This document shows positions 10,801 through 20,615 of a stretch of 64,000 bases of DNA, piece by piece; the stretch's first letter is position 1, and every line of letters begins with the position of its first letter. The notes beneath the pieces are model-generated. The model ran no database searches and had not been told where the DNA came from. It saw only the letters and a program-made list of their open reading frames with translations. Origin of the DNA: Nakaseomyces glabratus (Eukaryota; Ascomycota; Saccharomycetes; Saccharomycetales; Saccharomycetaceae); assembly GCF_010111755.1 (NCBI RefSeq), contig NC_088961.1, positions 992,001 to 1,056,000 of the forward strand. The letters run 5' to 3'. The translations under genes were made by a program, and so were the position numbers.

Positions 10801-11673
10801 AATAGACTTTTGAGGGGCATCGTCTGATTTGCGTTTCAAAGGTCCTTTGAATAACTTGAAAAGTGTGTTGATACTGTCTAGCTGAGTTGGTGATTCCTCC
10901 TTAGCCAGTTGTGGAAATTTTTCTTTGGCTTGGGCAAACCTATTTTTTATTTGAACTGAAGAAACGCTTAGGTCTTTATCTTCTGGATCAAATTCAGGTT
11001 TGTAGATCTCAATTAACACTATTTTATTCGTGTCATCTGTGGCATATAAAGCACTATCCAATAGTTTACTGTCAGTTGGATCATATGACGGGAAATCTAC
11101 TCTATCATAGTCGTGTAGCTGGTCTAATTTATAGTATCTAGAAACACCAACCAGTTTTTTGGAGTTTTCCAATATCGATCTAACTTTCACGCTTATTTTT
11201 ACATGATAAATTGGAATTTCAGTGACTTCACTAATCTGTTTCTTTTCAGCTTTCTCTAAATAGTCTGTACCTATCAATATACCCATGATGACAAAGATCT
11301 TGTTATGTTCTGGACAGCTCTTGGAGGGATATTCGTATTTGGTTTGTATAATTACTTGATCTTGAAAGAATCCCACAGCTGACCCCTTTATATGCGGCCT
11401 CTGTTTCGAATATTCTAAAGTATTCGAGTTCAAGATACTTTTATTGTCACCACTGGTCAAAAAGCCAACTGAACATAGTATATCATCAAGTAATCGATCT
11501 GAAGTTTTTAATGGTAAGTGTGTTCCTATATTGGGGTACAATAGTTGACGCCCATCATCTTCAATATTAGTAACATCAGCACTGGGAATTGGTTCACCTT
11601 GTAAGTCTGCTTCAGGAGGATCCCCTCCAAAGTGAACCCCCATACCTGTTACAGCATCATCGTTCATTCTCAT
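7870..11673 (-). CDS. UBP2: Ubiquitin-specific protease Ubp2
   Basis: Large deubiquitinase of 1267 residues (S. cerevisiae 1272). In yeast it trims K63-linked ubiquitin chains and counteracts the ligase Rsp5 together with Rup1. The USP Cys box GNTCYLNSLLQ puts the catalytic Cys at about 731. The His box YGHYWVYIKDF puts the catalytic His at about 1203. The long N-terminal half (1-700) lacks an obvious catalytic motif, as in the family. An Asn/Glu-rich insertion lies inside the USP fold (about 830-915). The ATG at 11673 is followed two codons later by another ATG. It sits between LEO1 and COQ7, exactly as YOR124C. Confidence 0.95.
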   Translation of the reverse strand: MRMNDDAVTGMGVHFGGDPPEADLQGEPIPSADVTNIEDDGRQLLYPNIGTHLPLKTSDRLLDDILCSVGFLTSGDNKSILNSNTLEYSKQRPHIKGSAVGFFQDQVIIQTKYEYPSKSCPEHNKIFVIMGILIGTDYLEKAEKKQISEVTEIPIYHVKISVKVRSILENSKKLVGVSRYYKLDQLHDYDRVDFPSYDPTDSKLLDSALYATDDTNKIVLIEIYKPEFDPEDKDLSVSSVQIKNRFAQAKEKFPQLAKEESPTQLDSINTLFKLFKGPLKRKSDDAPQKSIEAEHPLLISNMNPSALVTHFGFTYTNENIPGGEYMAPDLVNYLGDPNIQKLRDTFTRKCLELIAYGNIIISSLPQNITSTAEFSKKYRILRTIQPEFSLFSWLQLLGDFKSRNIELLNVNEHKGYHLQEAQKRVYYSPFDIDSNFTNLSVCLHYAERDIIQNYERLITLDEPNIGIYFDSLSVVANRKGSYQLLSYCGKQDVIGQEALQNSLAVFGIDYTKVTLESLDENLLLSVYKHEWKENPDNNRISDLKNALRLLAKYFTSDYLKFYVDYEPYRIIQKAYDLLEIDESVDEDIIQTAYTIKINDAPGLKIDCDRALYTIAYSRRSLMLFNFLFDQCPEFQRYYGAQSLGYHQSFEILQINENITEPNLLHVFQQKWKNTLLEEPDQLLKYRAALTKIALERNSNLLLNFLETGNINPNSLPAENWPTGINNIGNTCYLNSLLQFYFAISPLREYIVQYQKTIADLSSNPDSIISKRRIGGRQVGKNEIERSVQFLYQLRDLYNDMIFSSQRCVTPKRELAYLAFAPSSIDVEFENAKTKSPISNIEGSNSTTDSQPMPSTGENIDHNMDIEQEERNNEEINSTNNIESNDLVSNNHDIEMLDTDKENEGNMEIEDTAIKVAKIDPEQLENALELGRQQDVTECIGNVLFQLESSSSPTSLSEDHEQNDLIKELFFGETNQHIKPLKADSVTRTKVERFVSLLVNIADHPKDVYDALDLYFKEEYLTMEEYGEVKRELAIKKFPTILQIQIQRVYYDRERFMPYKSIEPLPFESDIYLDRYADTDDVKLLQKREETAELKRQLRSFKERQKELLSRNELGLSRRDAYKETANFLRSEVLQNTNISISDPDLLATKLEESASKVADELSDLYVKITNLEEKINHQFDDFTEHGYTLFAVFIHRGEASYGHYWVYIKDFVNSIWRKYNDETVTEVPEEEVMNFTEGNTATPYFIVFVKKGHEKDIEPLKRMIEKN

Positions 11674-12227
11674 CTAAGTATTGAATCTTTTATCCTTTAA
11701 TGTTTGGCAACAGGATTTCTTCAGTACAAGGAATTTCAAGGCAATTGAAGAGAGTGTATTTCCTTAAGAGTTAATGTACCTATATTCACTCTAGTAATCA
11801 GCTCGATAACAATTCTGGGCAATCTTTGTCCAAGACCAAATGATTATAAAAACTTATTCAATAAGGGACAATGCTTCTGATAGGAGTAGCTTGTTCGCAA
11901 ATCGTATTCACACTAAAAATATAGCACTCTAAAATGAACTGATAATCACAAGCTATAATATTCCATTTAGATACTCGAAGAAATGTACCACAGCTGGGAT
12001 AACTATCCCTCTTTGCCTCCATTCAATTTGATCATTATGCTGGGAGAGAGATCAGGGCGACGCCTCTGTGTGCGAAGTGATCTGTTAGCTTGAAAGGGCA
12101 ATAGCAGCAACCTATGGTCAATAAGTACAGCCAAAAGAATGGTATTGAATAGAATGGTTACTTAAAAGTTTCTATTTATTCAATTCTTAATTATAAAAGA
12201 TCAAAGTAATACATATATAAAGTCTCA
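11674..12227. other. Intergenic region UBP2 / COQ7
   Basis: UBP2 promoter side and COQ7 3' side. No gene, repeat or clear motif seen. Confidence 0.5.
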
Positions 12228-12926
12228 TTAAATTCTCTCAGCACCCCAGATGGCCACTCTGCAGATACCCTTAATGGATTCTGTCAGTAAATAGTATGGG
12301 ACTGCAAGGTGAGAGTCGTGTTCGATGGCGGTATTCAAATGTTCTAGTTCGTCGTCTCTGAACTGCTTAATGTTAGCTATTAAGGACTTAACTTCTTCGG
12401 TTTGGCCAACGCCTGAGTTATCGCTCTTGTCTAGGTTGTACTGGTTATTTAAACAACGTAGCTGTTCATTGTAGTGGCCACCAATTACGGTTTCGACAGC
12501 CTCTGTACATGCCATTGCAGCTCTTGGTGAGATTAGAGCAGTACCAGCCCCCATTGCGAAGGCACCCACTTTCCAGAAGGGGGTCAGCAATGATGGTCTG
12601 ACTCTGTTCTTTATCTGTAGGTTGTTAAATGTGTTATGGTGGTGAATCTCTTGTTCCCACATATGTTTTAGTACTGGCTTTAAATGTGGATACTTGTTAG
12701 CCAGGATAAAATACTGGCCGGCGTAGATATAGTTGGCACCCAATTCACCTGCTTGGTCGACACGGATAACACGGCTTAGATATGCACGTTGAGCCTCCGA
12801 TAAATTCTCATATTTTACTTCCTTGGTACTCTTGGTCTTGCTACTACTTTGTTCTGTGGCCTTCAAGCTCGACAATACCGAGAATGAACGCTTCGAAGAC
12901 TTAGTCACTGTATTTCTGATCATCAT
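12228..12926 (-). CDS. COQ7: Demethoxyubiquinone hydroxylase Coq7 (Cat5)
   Basis: Mitochondrial di-iron mono-oxygenase that hydroxylates demethoxy-ubiquinone in coenzyme Q synthesis, on the matrix face of the inner membrane within the CoQ synthome. It has 232 residues (S. cerevisiae 233). Residues 1-35 are rich in Arg/Ser/Lys without acids, a typical presequence. Iron-ligand motifs are visible: the Glu in DQAGELGA, EQEIHHH (ExxH), a Glu in TEAVETVIGGH, and DDELEHL (ExxH). The start has two adjacent ATGs; the first is used here. Same strand and order as YOR125C. Confidence 0.95.
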   Translation of the reverse strand: MMIRNTVTKSSKRSFSVLSSLKATEQSSSKTKSTKEVKYENLSEAQRAYLSRVIRVDQAGELGANYIYAGQYFILANKYPHLKPVLKHMWEQEIHHHNTFNNLQIKNRVRPSLLTPFWKVGAFAMGAGTALISPRAAMACTEAVETVIGGHYNEQLRCLNNQYNLDKSDNSGVGQTEEVKSLIANIKQFRDDELEHLNTAIEHDSHLAVPYYLLTESIKGICRVAIWGAERI

Positions 12927-13293
12927 CCTTGGTGATTCCTATTCTTATCAATTGCTATGATAGAGTGTGAACAATCTTACCAAAGGTTGCCAAGTTAAGC
13001 ATCTATAATACAACAAGAAAAAAACAATTGAATCATAATTCACTGCATAATGAAAGGAGTCCTGAGTAAGCACCTATCTTTGCATTTATTTTTTTTTCCC
13101 AAACTTCAGTGATAGTTATCGTTCCAGCCTATCTTTCGTTGTTCCTCCCATTGTCTCTTAGAGTGTGATCCTTGAAGTGAAGTGAGTGATAAAAAGAGTC
13201 TCCATGACAAAGGTGATTCCTCCACCAAGAAAAAACGTCAAATAAACGAGCCAACTGTTAAAGTGAGAAATATGACATGACATATGATCGTGA
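12927..13293. other. Intergenic region COQ7 / IAH1
   Basis: COQ7 5' side and IAH1 3' side. I see no gene and no recognised motif. Confidence 0.5.
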
Positions 13294-14040
13294 CTAGTAT
13301 TTATTTAGTGCGGCTATGACAGATGTAGGATCCTCTGTTACATCCCTCCAATAAGGCAGATGCCATGGCAAGTTCTCCGGGGCTAACTCGGGAAGATTCT
13401 CTCTAATTGTTTTCATCAAAGCGAGGAAGAATACACGGTAGCCTTCGGAGGAGAAGTGGATACCATCAGTTAGTAGTGAGCTGACGTCGTGTTTCCCAAA
13501 CTCAGTGTACAGATCCACCACGGGGATGCCTTCTTGCTCCCCAATCTTCAATAATTGGTCTCTGTATTCCTTGTATAAAGCATCAGATCTGACATAACCA
13601 ACTTTGGCATCCTCCGCAAAATGATGGGACCATTGCTGTTTGTCTACACGGGCTGGTGTAACCAGCACAGTCTTGATCTTGGCAGCCTTCATCTTACCAA
13701 CCATCTTAACAATATTTTGGCAATACTCCTCCAGTGGTACCCGCTGTGGTCCGTCGCTAACGGAGTCGTTAGATCCAAAGAATATAACACTCAGCGCAAC
13801 CTCATTTTGACCTTGTAACTCCGCATCCAGCACAGCATCCAGCACCGGTAGACACCACCTGGTATTGTAACCAGAGAAACCTCTTGTCACAACGTCCAGC
13901 TTCCTATTGTACACCGCTCCTAAGCCAGACCCAAGACTAAAACCATCGATCCTACCAGCTTCCTCCACGCTCTCGCAACGCCCACAACTGAACTGCGTAA
14001 TCGAGTCCCCGAACAATAGCAACTTTTTGACTTGTAACAT
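13294..14040 (-). CDS. IAH1: Isoamyl acetate-hydrolysing esterase Iah1 (SGNH/GDSL hydrolase)
   Basis: Esterase that cleaves acetate esters such as isoamyl acetate and so sets flavour-ester levels in yeast. The 248-residue protein carries the SGNH blocks in order. LLFGDSITQF is block I with the catalytic Ser near residue 12. A Gly block (FSGYNTRW) follows, then FFGSNDS (Asn block), then DGIHFSSEGY (catalytic Asp and His near the C-terminus). Length is close to S. cerevisiae Iah1 (238). The gene shares a 438-bp divergent upstream region with RGA1, as YOR126C and YOR127W do. Confidence 0.93.
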   Translation of the reverse strand: MLQVKKLLLFGDSITQFSCGRCESVEEAGRIDGFSLGSGLGAVYNRKLDVVTRGFSGYNTRWCLPVLDAVLDAELQGQNEVALSVIFFGSNDSVSDGPQRVPLEEYCQNIVKMVGKMKAAKIKTVLVTPARVDKQQWSHHFAEDAKVGYVRSDALYKEYRDQLLKIGEQEGIPVVDLYTEFGKHDVSSLLTDGIHFSSEGYRVFFLALMKTIRENLPELAPENLPWHLPYWRDVTEDPTSVIAALNKY

Positions 14041-14478
14041 TGTAACTCTTACACTATAACTCTACTTATTCTACTGTATCTACCGTTATTTACAGCTCCA
14101 GTCTATTTATAGCCTCTACACGTCTCATAATTCACTTTCAATTTGATCTGCGAAGAGCTTTTTTTGTCTTGCAGGTCCCTTTTTCAACACAATTTTGAAC
14201 AAAAACTCTTCAATCTTAGAAGCTCAACCAACTGCATTTGTAACCAGAAGTACACGAAACAAAGCGTTACTATTATAGACCAGTGGATCTCATTAGGTTT
14301 AGTCGTTGGTGTGAAGTGGATTCTTAGTTTAATATATTTTTTCACTGGCTTTTCCCCCCTGGTTATTGGTTATCTTCGCGCTGAAAACTGTTGTGAATCA
14401 AGAACGATACTGGGCTGTTGGTGAGTTGTTGCTTGTGGCTAGGATTGGGAGTATAGTTACCAGGGCCGTTTTATCGAG
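14041..14478. promoter_or_regulatory. Divergent promoter region IAH1 / RGA1
   Basis: 438 bp between two divergent starts. No specific site was recognised. Confidence 0.5.
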
Positions 14479-17232
14479 ATGTCGGTAAGTGTGGACAGTG
14501 TGATCAGCGGGGATTCTAAGGAACTCCCCGTTTGCGTCAAGTGCAAAGAGCCCATCACCACTGGGCATGCCTATGAGTTGGGTTACGACAGGTGGCATAT
14601 AGAGTGTTTTGCGTGTCATAAGTGTGATAGGTTGCTGACGTGCGACAGCGATTTCTTGGTGCTGGGAACCGGGGCTCTTATATGTTTTGATTGTTCAGAC
14701 TCTTGTAAAAGTTGTGGCAAAAAGATTGATGATCTGGCTATTATACTGTCGTCTTCCAACGAGGCGTACTGTTCTGACTGTTTTAAATGCTGTAAATGTC
14801 ATGAAAATATACAGGACCTTCGATATGCCAAGACCAAAAAGGGACTATTCTGTCTTCATTGCCATGAGAAACTGCTTGCGAAAAGGAGGACCTACGATGA
14901 AAAGAAGCGTAAATTACTAGAGAAGAAGAATTTGCCAAAGATACCAAAGATAACTGACGATGATGTAGAGAGTCCATCTTTAAACCCTATTATGAAGTCA
15001 AGACAAACAGATGATGATATGAAAAAAAGCTCTAGCTCATTAGAAATTCCAAAAAGATCAGTCAATAGGCCCAGATCAGCAATTAGAGATGCTCAGATAA
15101 TGAAGGAAAATGGGTTAGTTAAATCTACGTCGGACTCAATTATTACTCATTACTTGGATGTTGACGAAACAAAGGAGAACGAGAGTAAAGATGTTATTGA
15201 CAAGTCAAGCTCCAGGAAAAACAGTGCTGTATCAGAGAAGCAATTATTATCTCCTAATAGACCTGCACATCTACGTAAAAGCTCGTTATCTGCTCCAGCA
15301 GAAGAATTTTATACAGCAACAGAGTTCCAATCACCTCTTAGAAATAATATTATCAGATCACCGCTTCGCGATCAATCTCAGAAGTCACCTTTCAGAGGTA
15401 GTAAGACAGATATATTACTTAAGTCTCCTAAATCACATCGTCGAGGTATGGTTCTGGATACCGATGATGAAAATAGCCCTGAATCTTTCAATATATTAGA
15501 TTGTTTCGATCCTTCGGATGGAAGCAGTTTAATGGCACCACCTATTGTGGGGAGTTCTAATCATACATCTTTAGGTAATTCAGAAAGTCCCAGAACTTTC
15601 CCAACTAGCTTGACCAAAGAACTAAGCAATGACAAGCTGAGGAACGACAAATCGGCTGTTATGGAAGGTATTGTCAACGGCGAACTGGATACATCTTCTA
15701 TTCATTCATTTGAAGGCGAGCAGGACAATTTGAAAAATGAGGACGATAAGGGTCACTCCCAGGATAACGTTCTTTCGAAAGGAAGAATAGGTGAACTGAA
15801 TTTGAACTCATCACGTCTTGGAAATTCTGATTCTGATTCCTTATATGAGGGTAGCAAGCAATATAACTCAAGCTCTGAAATTTTAAAACAGAATGGGAGT
15901 CTTTCGAAGCCACCTCTAAATCACGACCGTGACTATAATGATTCTGACTACTTTTATGAGAAGGAAATAAAGAGAGAAATTATGCGGTCTGAAATGCATC
16001 TGAGAAAACTAAGACATGAAGTTGATGTATATCGGAACAAAAAGAAGAAATACCAGAAAGAAATTGATGAAATGAAGCTTGCTCGAAAAGAGTTGAAATT
16101 AAGTCTCGATAATCTTCAACAGGAATGGAATCAGTTAAGAGCTCAAATAGACGAGAGTATTATAGATCACAATGATGAAGATTTGTCTATGATTAGTGAG
16201 GCTAGAGGAAAAGGAACTCAACCTGAATTAGCTGAAGTTGCTAGTGTAGCAAGAACATCGAATTCGAAGCCCAGGTTCTGGAAACTGTTTTCTTCTTCCA
16301 AAGAAACTGTTATCCCTCCATTGATATCACAACCTATGCAATTTCCGATGCAAGCTGTTAACTATGGTATAAATTCCACTTCTGCAATGTTCTCGCTTGG
16401 CTCCAACTCGGACGATAATCCACTAAAACTGGATATTTCACATCCAGTACTAAAAAATGTTAATGAATTTGATGATTTGAAGCTGATATCTCTTCAAAAC
16501 ACTAATGATCAATCAATGGCAAACAGATCAAGCTCACCAATCACATCAGATGGCTCTAAATTATATGGTTCTTCTTTAGCTGCCAGAGCTCAATTTGAAG
16601 GTAACTCAATTCCTTTTATAATTAGAGCATGTATTAGTTTTATTGAGTCTTCAGATGAATTTTTGACTAGCGAAGGAATATACAGAAAATCCGGATCTCA
16701 GTTAAGAATAGAAGAGCTGGAAAAAAAGTTTGCTGATTATCCAGTAAACAAAGATTCTGTTGAAGCACCTCCGCCACGATTCTTAGAGGATCAAGATATA
16801 CACACAGTTACAGGTGTTTTAAAGCGGTATCTCAGAAAACTTCCTAATCCCGTGCTTACATATCAAGTATATGAACCCCTCATATCACTTGTTAGGGATG
16901 AAAATCTGATTGAAGCACTACCATTGATTAACAGCAAAATGACCACCGAATCAAAGAGCTCAGAGAGGTACTTTTTTATGGTTGAGACTATTAGAAAAAT
17001 ATTGCTCAATATACCTGAAAGTCATTTTGATGTTCTGAGGCTATTATCAAAGCATGTATGTAAGGTAAGCTCCTACAGCAGCATTAATTTGATGACTATC
17101 AGAAATTTGGCGTTGATATTTGCGCCTAATTTACTACGTGATTACACTGGAATGAAGGAGATTGAAGACATGAGAGAAAAGGACTATTTGATGACATTTC
17201 TCTTTACATATCACGAAGAAATTTTGCATTAA
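14479..17232 (+). CDS. RGA1: LIM-domain Rho GTPase-activating protein Rga1
   Basis: GAP for the polarity GTPase Cdc42; in yeast it acts at the bud neck and former bud sites. The 917-residue protein has two LIM zinc-finger domains (about 19-71 and 76-132, with paired CxxC / HxxC ligands). A long Ser-rich linker follows, with a coiled coil near 495-560 (KREIMRSEMHLRKLRHE onward). A RhoGAP domain ends the protein (about 695-915), with the arginine finger in GIYRKSG at Arg736. A dense group of SP-x-(K/R) sites lies at 285-316, candidate CDK targets. S. cerevisiae Rga1 has 1007 residues; position as YOR127W favours RGA1 over its paralogue RGA2. Confidence 0.93.
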   Translation: MSVSVDSVISGDSKELPVCVKCKEPITTGHAYELGYDRWHIECFACHKCDRLLTCDSDFLVLGTGALICFDCSDSCKSCGKKIDDLAIILSSSNEAYCSDCFKCCKCHENIQDLRYAKTKKGLFCLHCHEKLLAKRRTYDEKKRKLLEKKNLPKIPKITDDDVESPSLNPIMKSRQTDDDMKKSSSSLEIPKRSVNRPRSAIRDAQIMKENGLVKSTSDSIITHYLDVDETKENESKDVIDKSSSRKNSAVSEKQLLSPNRPAHLRKSSLSAPAEEFYTATEFQSPLRNNIIRSPLRDQSQKSPFRGSKTDILLKSPKSHRRGMVLDTDDENSPESFNILDCFDPSDGSSLMAPPIVGSSNHTSLGNSESPRTFPTSLTKELSNDKLRNDKSAVMEGIVNGELDTSSIHSFEGEQDNLKNEDDKGHSQDNVLSKGRIGELNLNSSRLGNSDSDSLYEGSKQYNSSSEILKQNGSLSKPPLNHDRDYNDSDYFYEKEIKREIMRSEMHLRKLRHEVDVYRNKKKKYQKEIDEMKLARKELKLSLDNLQQEWNQLRAQIDESIIDHNDEDLSMISEARGKGTQPELAEVASVARTSNSKPRFWKLFSSSKETVIPPLISQPMQFPMQAVNYGINSTSAMFSLGSNSDDNPLKLDISHPVLKNVNEFDDLKLISLQNTNDQSMANRSSSPITSDGSKLYGSSLAARAQFEGNSIPFIIRACISFIESSDEFLTSEGIYRKSGSQLRIEELEKKFADYPVNKDSVEAPPPRFLEDQDIHTVTGVLKRYLRKLPNPVLTYQVYEPLISLVRDENLIEALPLINSKMTTESKSSERYFFMVETIRKILLNIPESHFDVLRLLSKHVCKVSSYSSINLMTIRNLALIFAPNLLRDYTGMKEIEDMREKDYLMTFLFTYHEEILH

Positions 17233-17345
17233 ATATATTATAGCATATTATGTAAACAGCAATAGACATTTAAAAACATATGAAGTTAAGATACATAAAT
17301 CTTCTGAATTTCAAGCAAAGACTAACTGGTTTTATAGATGGTGCT

Positions 17346-19058
17346 CTATTTGGACTCTAGGTACTTTTCATATCCAATGCTTTCGAGTTTGGCTGCTTTC
17401 TGAAGTACTTCCTCTTCCTGTTTGTTCAAAAATTCCTCCATTTTCTTAACATAGTCATAATTATGTATTCCTAACATCCTAACAGCCAGAATACCTGCGT
17501 TAGTGCTGTTATTTATGGCTACTGTGGCTACTGGTACACCTCTTGGCATTTGAACAATAGAATGTAGTGAGTCTACACCATCTAAAGTAGAGCCCTTGAC
17601 AGGTACTCCAATAACTGGTACAGGTGTCATAGCTGCTACCATACCTGGAAGATGTGCTGCTCCACCCGCACCTGCAATGATAACTTTAATACCACGGGAT
17701 ACTGCTTCTGAAGCATATTTATTCATTCTGTAAGGAGTTCTGTGTGCTGAGACTATAGTGACCTCAAATGGGACCTCGAATTGCTCCAACATTTTACAAG
17801 CTGCTGACATTACGGGTAAATCAGAATCGGATCCCATTATAACACCAACTAAAGGTTTTCTTACTTCCTCCGCATTTAAAATTTCCATAACTGAATGCTT
17901 AATTGGGTCGGTTTTTAGACCCATAATAAACTGTAATCTCTTGTCACATTCCTTCATACTCGAACATACAATATTGATATGACCGACCTTTCTGTTAGGC
18001 TTGGACTCTTTGCCGTATAGGTATACAGATGCGCCAGGCGTATTCAAGGCCCTCTCACATATTTGAAGTTCCTTGTCTTTAGTTTCAGGATCTCCTAATA
18101 GGTTTAGCATTATAGCATTTGTAGAGTTAGTACTTAAGGAAGTAAAGTTCTTGGGCATGGGTAAATCTAATATGGCTCTCAAGTGTGCTTCAAATTGAGA
18201 TACAACACAAGCATTAATGGTGTAATGACCTGAGTTATGAGGTCTGGGTGCAATTTCATTCAAGACGATAGAGTCATCATCCAACAAAAACATTTCTACA
18301 CCAAATATACCACAACCTGGGAATGACTTGATTGCATTTTCCGCCATTAATTTGGCCTTGTGTTGTACTGAGTCTGGTACACGAGCCGGAACATAGCACA
18401 AGTGGCACACATTGTTTTTGTGAATTGTTTCAACAATAGGGTATGAATATACTCTTCCATCCAATGATCTGATAATCATTACAGATAATTCCTTCTTAAA
18501 GGAAGCCCATTTTTCAGCGTATAGTGGTCTGTTCGCCAAAAATTCAAGTCCTTTCTCAATGTCTTCTTCAGATTTAACAACAAAGTTGCCTCTTCCATCG
18601 TAGGCTAATGTTCTTGATTTCAAGACAAATGGGTAACCCAATGAGGATCCTGTTTTAATTAAGGATTCCTTCGAATTTTCAACAGTGATGCTCGGTACTA
18701 CGGGAATTCTATTCTTAACTAAATGTTGTTTTTGCACATACTTATCCTGGATCAAACCAATGGTTTCAGGCGTAGGGTAGATTTCCAATTTGGGGAATTG
18801 TTTTTGGACTTCCTTCAATGCATTAACATCCACATGCTCGATTTCAACTGTCATAACATCACACTTGGCAGCCAAGGCCTCGATATCCTCCTTATTTGCA
18901 AATGATCCATCGACATGATCAGATGCATTCGTAATTTGCTTCGCAGGTGAATTTGGTGCGTCAAGTATCAAAGTCTTGATATTCAAGCGGTTTGCAGCCT
19001 CGACAATCATACGGCCCAACTGGCCTCCACCCAAAATACCGACAGTTCTAGAGTCCAT
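17346..19058 (-). CDS. ADE2: Phosphoribosylaminoimidazole carboxylase Ade2
   Basis: Fungal AIR carboxylase of de novo purine synthesis, which converts AIR to CAIR in the cytosol; loss gives red colonies through accumulated AIR. The 570-residue protein (S. cerevisiae 571) is a PurK-PurE fusion. An N-terminal ATP-grasp PurK-like part begins [12 protein letters not shown] and contains the [13 protein letters not shown] segment. The PurE-like part starts near [11 protein letters not shown] at residue 405, with SAHRTP and [11 protein letters not shown] following. A TGACTC Bas1/Gcn4-type site lies about 290 bp upstream (GAGTCA at 19345-19350). Convergent with RGA1 (113-bp gap). Confidence 0.97.
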   Translation of the reverse strand: MDSRTVGILGGGQLGRMIVEAANRLNIKTLILDAPNSPAKQITNASDHVDGSFANKEDIEALAAKCDVMTVEIEHVDVNALKEVQKQFPKLEIYPTPETIGLIQDKYVQKQHLVKNRIPVVPSITVENSKESLIKTGSSLGYPFVLKSRTLAYDGRGNFVVKSEEDIEKGLEFLANRPLYAEKWASFKKELSVMIIRSLDGRVYSYPIVETIHKNNVCHLCYVPARVPDSVQHKAKLMAENAIKSFPGCGIFGVEMFLLDDDSIVLNEIAPRPHNSGHYTINACVVSQFEAHLRAILDLPMPKNFTSLSTNSTNAIMLNLLGDPETKDKELQICERALNTPGASVYLYGKESKPNRKVGHINIVCSSMKECDKRLQFIMGLKTDPIKHSVMEILNAEEVRKPLVGVIMGSDSDLPVMSAACKMLEQFEVPFEVTIVSAHRTPYRMNKYASEAVSRGIKVIIAGAGGAAHLPGMVAAMTPVPVIGVPVKGSTLDGVDSLHSIVQMPRGVPVATVAINNSTNAGILAVRMLGIHNYDYVKKMEEFLNKQEEEVLQKAAKLESIGYEKYLESK

Positions 19059-19362
19059 TATTATTCGTAAGCAAAATAAACCTGTATCGTTGGTAACAAA
19101 TGAATCTGATAGAAACTGATGACAGTAGCTTCACACAAGTAATATTATCAAACCGTTTTAGTGGTTTTTGAAAGGGTCTGATCTCTCAATTGGAACTTGA
19201 CACACAGTTTGTAATTACAAAGAGGAGTGGCAGAAAAGTATCTTTCAGTTTTGCCAATGTACTTATATAAACTTCAGGCCTGACAAATACTTTATTAATG
19301 AATAGTTTGATTGAATCATAAGTTCCCTAATAAATTAGCAGCAAGAGTCAAAACTCGATGAG
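19059..19362. promoter_or_regulatory. Divergent region ADE2 / small ORF
   Basis: 304 bp. It holds a TATATAA-type box near 19263-19269 oriented for the rightward small ORF, about 95 bp before its ATG, and GAGTCA (TGACTC on the ADE2 strand, the Bas1/Gcn4 core) at 19345-19350. A two-codon upstream ORF (ATGAGATGA, from 19358) precedes the rightward ATG. Confidence 0.5.
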
Positions 19363-19638
19363 ATGAAGTCATGGTTGTATATAGTGATGTTAGTTCTTCA
19401 AGTTATAGCACTTCTTGTAGTGGCATTATCTACAGTGCTGTATTTCACGGCTATGCAGATCTGTAAATATAAGTTTTGGAATATAAGAAGTGGCAACTTT
19501 CGTTATTCTTTATGTTCTGAATATTTTGTTATTCTAATTGGTTTAACATCACAATACTACTACTTTGCGGTATATCAAGAAAAGTATAAAAAAGAGACAA
19601 ATGGGCAATTGAATTATAATTATAATGCGTGGATATAA
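19363..19638 (+). CDS. Small predicted membrane protein, unknown function
   Basis: 91 codons; I do not recognise the family. Residues 4-31 are a strong hydrophobic segment (Leu/Val/Ile/Ala-rich). A second weaker hydrophobic stretch lies at about 53-68 (YFVILIGLTSQYYYF). The tail is polar with Asn/Tyr. Support for a real gene: ATG start, a TATA-like box about 95 bp upstream, a position that fills the gap between ADE2 and ORT1, and a stop 71 bp before the convergent ORT1 stop. Against it: it is short, and a two-codon upstream ORF precedes it. S. cerevisiae has AFI1 (about 890 residues) here instead, so this may be a lineage-specific gene or a diverged small conserved one. Confidence 0.45.
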   Translation: MKSWLYIVMLVLQVIALLVVALSTVLYFTAMQICKYKFWNIRSGNFRYSLCSEYFVILIGLTSQYYYFAVYQEKYKKETNGQLNYNYNAWI

Positions 19639-19709
19639 ATTAACTAAATAAATATGGAAACAGAAATGTTATTATATTATGCTAAGAATATCATTGCTGT
19701 CTATGCATC

Positions 19710-20615
19710 TTAAAGTTTTGATAAAGTTTCGTAAACGTAGAACACTGTAGCATTGGCTGGTATAGCTCTGATGAGGGTAATGCCTAGACCTCTATAAAAT
19801 CCTCTCAGACCTTTCTCTACAAAGATCTTTTTGATCGCTGTTTTCAAGCCCAGGTGTTCTGTTTGCATCATCGATTTCACGGTGTCCGCTGGGAAGATGC
19901 TTGCATTGAATGCAAGGCCCGCTGATGCACCACTTGCCAACAGTTCCCAAGTCTTGTTATCATTCGGAAGGCTAGGATCCTCAATATTATGTCTACTCTT
20001 AAGGTATTTTTTCATGAGCTCATAAGTGGCAAACCACGCCACACCACCAAAACTTTCTCTAATGAATGTACCCGACTGGCCCTGCCAAAGCCCTATGAAC
20101 CCTCTATTCTTGATAACAGCTTGAATTGTCGGTATTATCCTAGTGTGTCTCTCCGTTACTGTATTACCGCCTGCAACTCCTAAGGGCAGCGATTGCAAGT
20201 TTGACACTTGTAGTTTACACTTGATCAGTTCCACAGGTGTCAGCACAAAACTGGCACACGAACCAGCAAATGCACCTGAAATTAAAATATTAGTTAGATC
20301 AGAAACATTTGTATAGTGCTGTAAAAACTTTGAGCATTGATTATATGACAGAAATAGCGCAGCATTCTCTATGGCAGCCCCAGCAAGTGGCGACGCTATA
20401 CCTTGGAAGAACCCTTTTATTATGCCTTCGTTTTTGTACGTATAGGTTATGCATGACCACGTATCTGGAAATACATGTCTCCCTTGCGTCTGTAACCTAA
20501 CCTTGACTGTATCAAACGGATACTCTATAACTTTACCCAGAGCACCCGCTATTGAACCATACAGTATATCACGAAACGCAGCTGCAAGCCACTGTGTTTC
20601 TTCAGCACCAGACAT
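19710..20615 (-). CDS. ORT1: Mitochondrial ornithine carrier Ort1 (Arg11)
   Basis: Inner-membrane carrier that exports ornithine made in the matrix to the cytosol for arginine synthesis. The 301-residue protein shows three mitochondrial carrier repeats, each with a Px[DE]xxK signature: PFDTVKVRLQTQ, PVELIKCKLQVS and PADTVKSMMQTE. This implies six transmembrane helices. S. cerevisiae Ort1 has 292 residues. It is the last gene of the YOR123C-YOR130C block and is followed by a breakpoint to FAB1. Its upstream region carries a PAC motif and an RRPE-like sequence, unusual for an amino-acid gene. Confidence 0.93.
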   Translation of the reverse strand: MSGAEETQWLAAAFRDILYGSIAGALGKVIEYPFDTVKVRLQTQGRHVFPDTWSCITYTYKNEGIIKGFFQGIASPLAGAAIENAALFLSYNQCSKFLQHYTNVSDLTNILISGAFAGSCASFVLTPVELIKCKLQVSNLQSLPLGVAGGNTVTERHTRIIPTIQAVIKNRGFIGLWQGQSGTFIRESFGGVAWFATYELMKKYLKSRHNIEDPSLPNDNKTWELLASGASAGLAFNASIFPADTVKSMMQTEHLGLKTAIKKIFVEKGLRGFYRGLGITLIRAIPANATVFYVYETLSKL

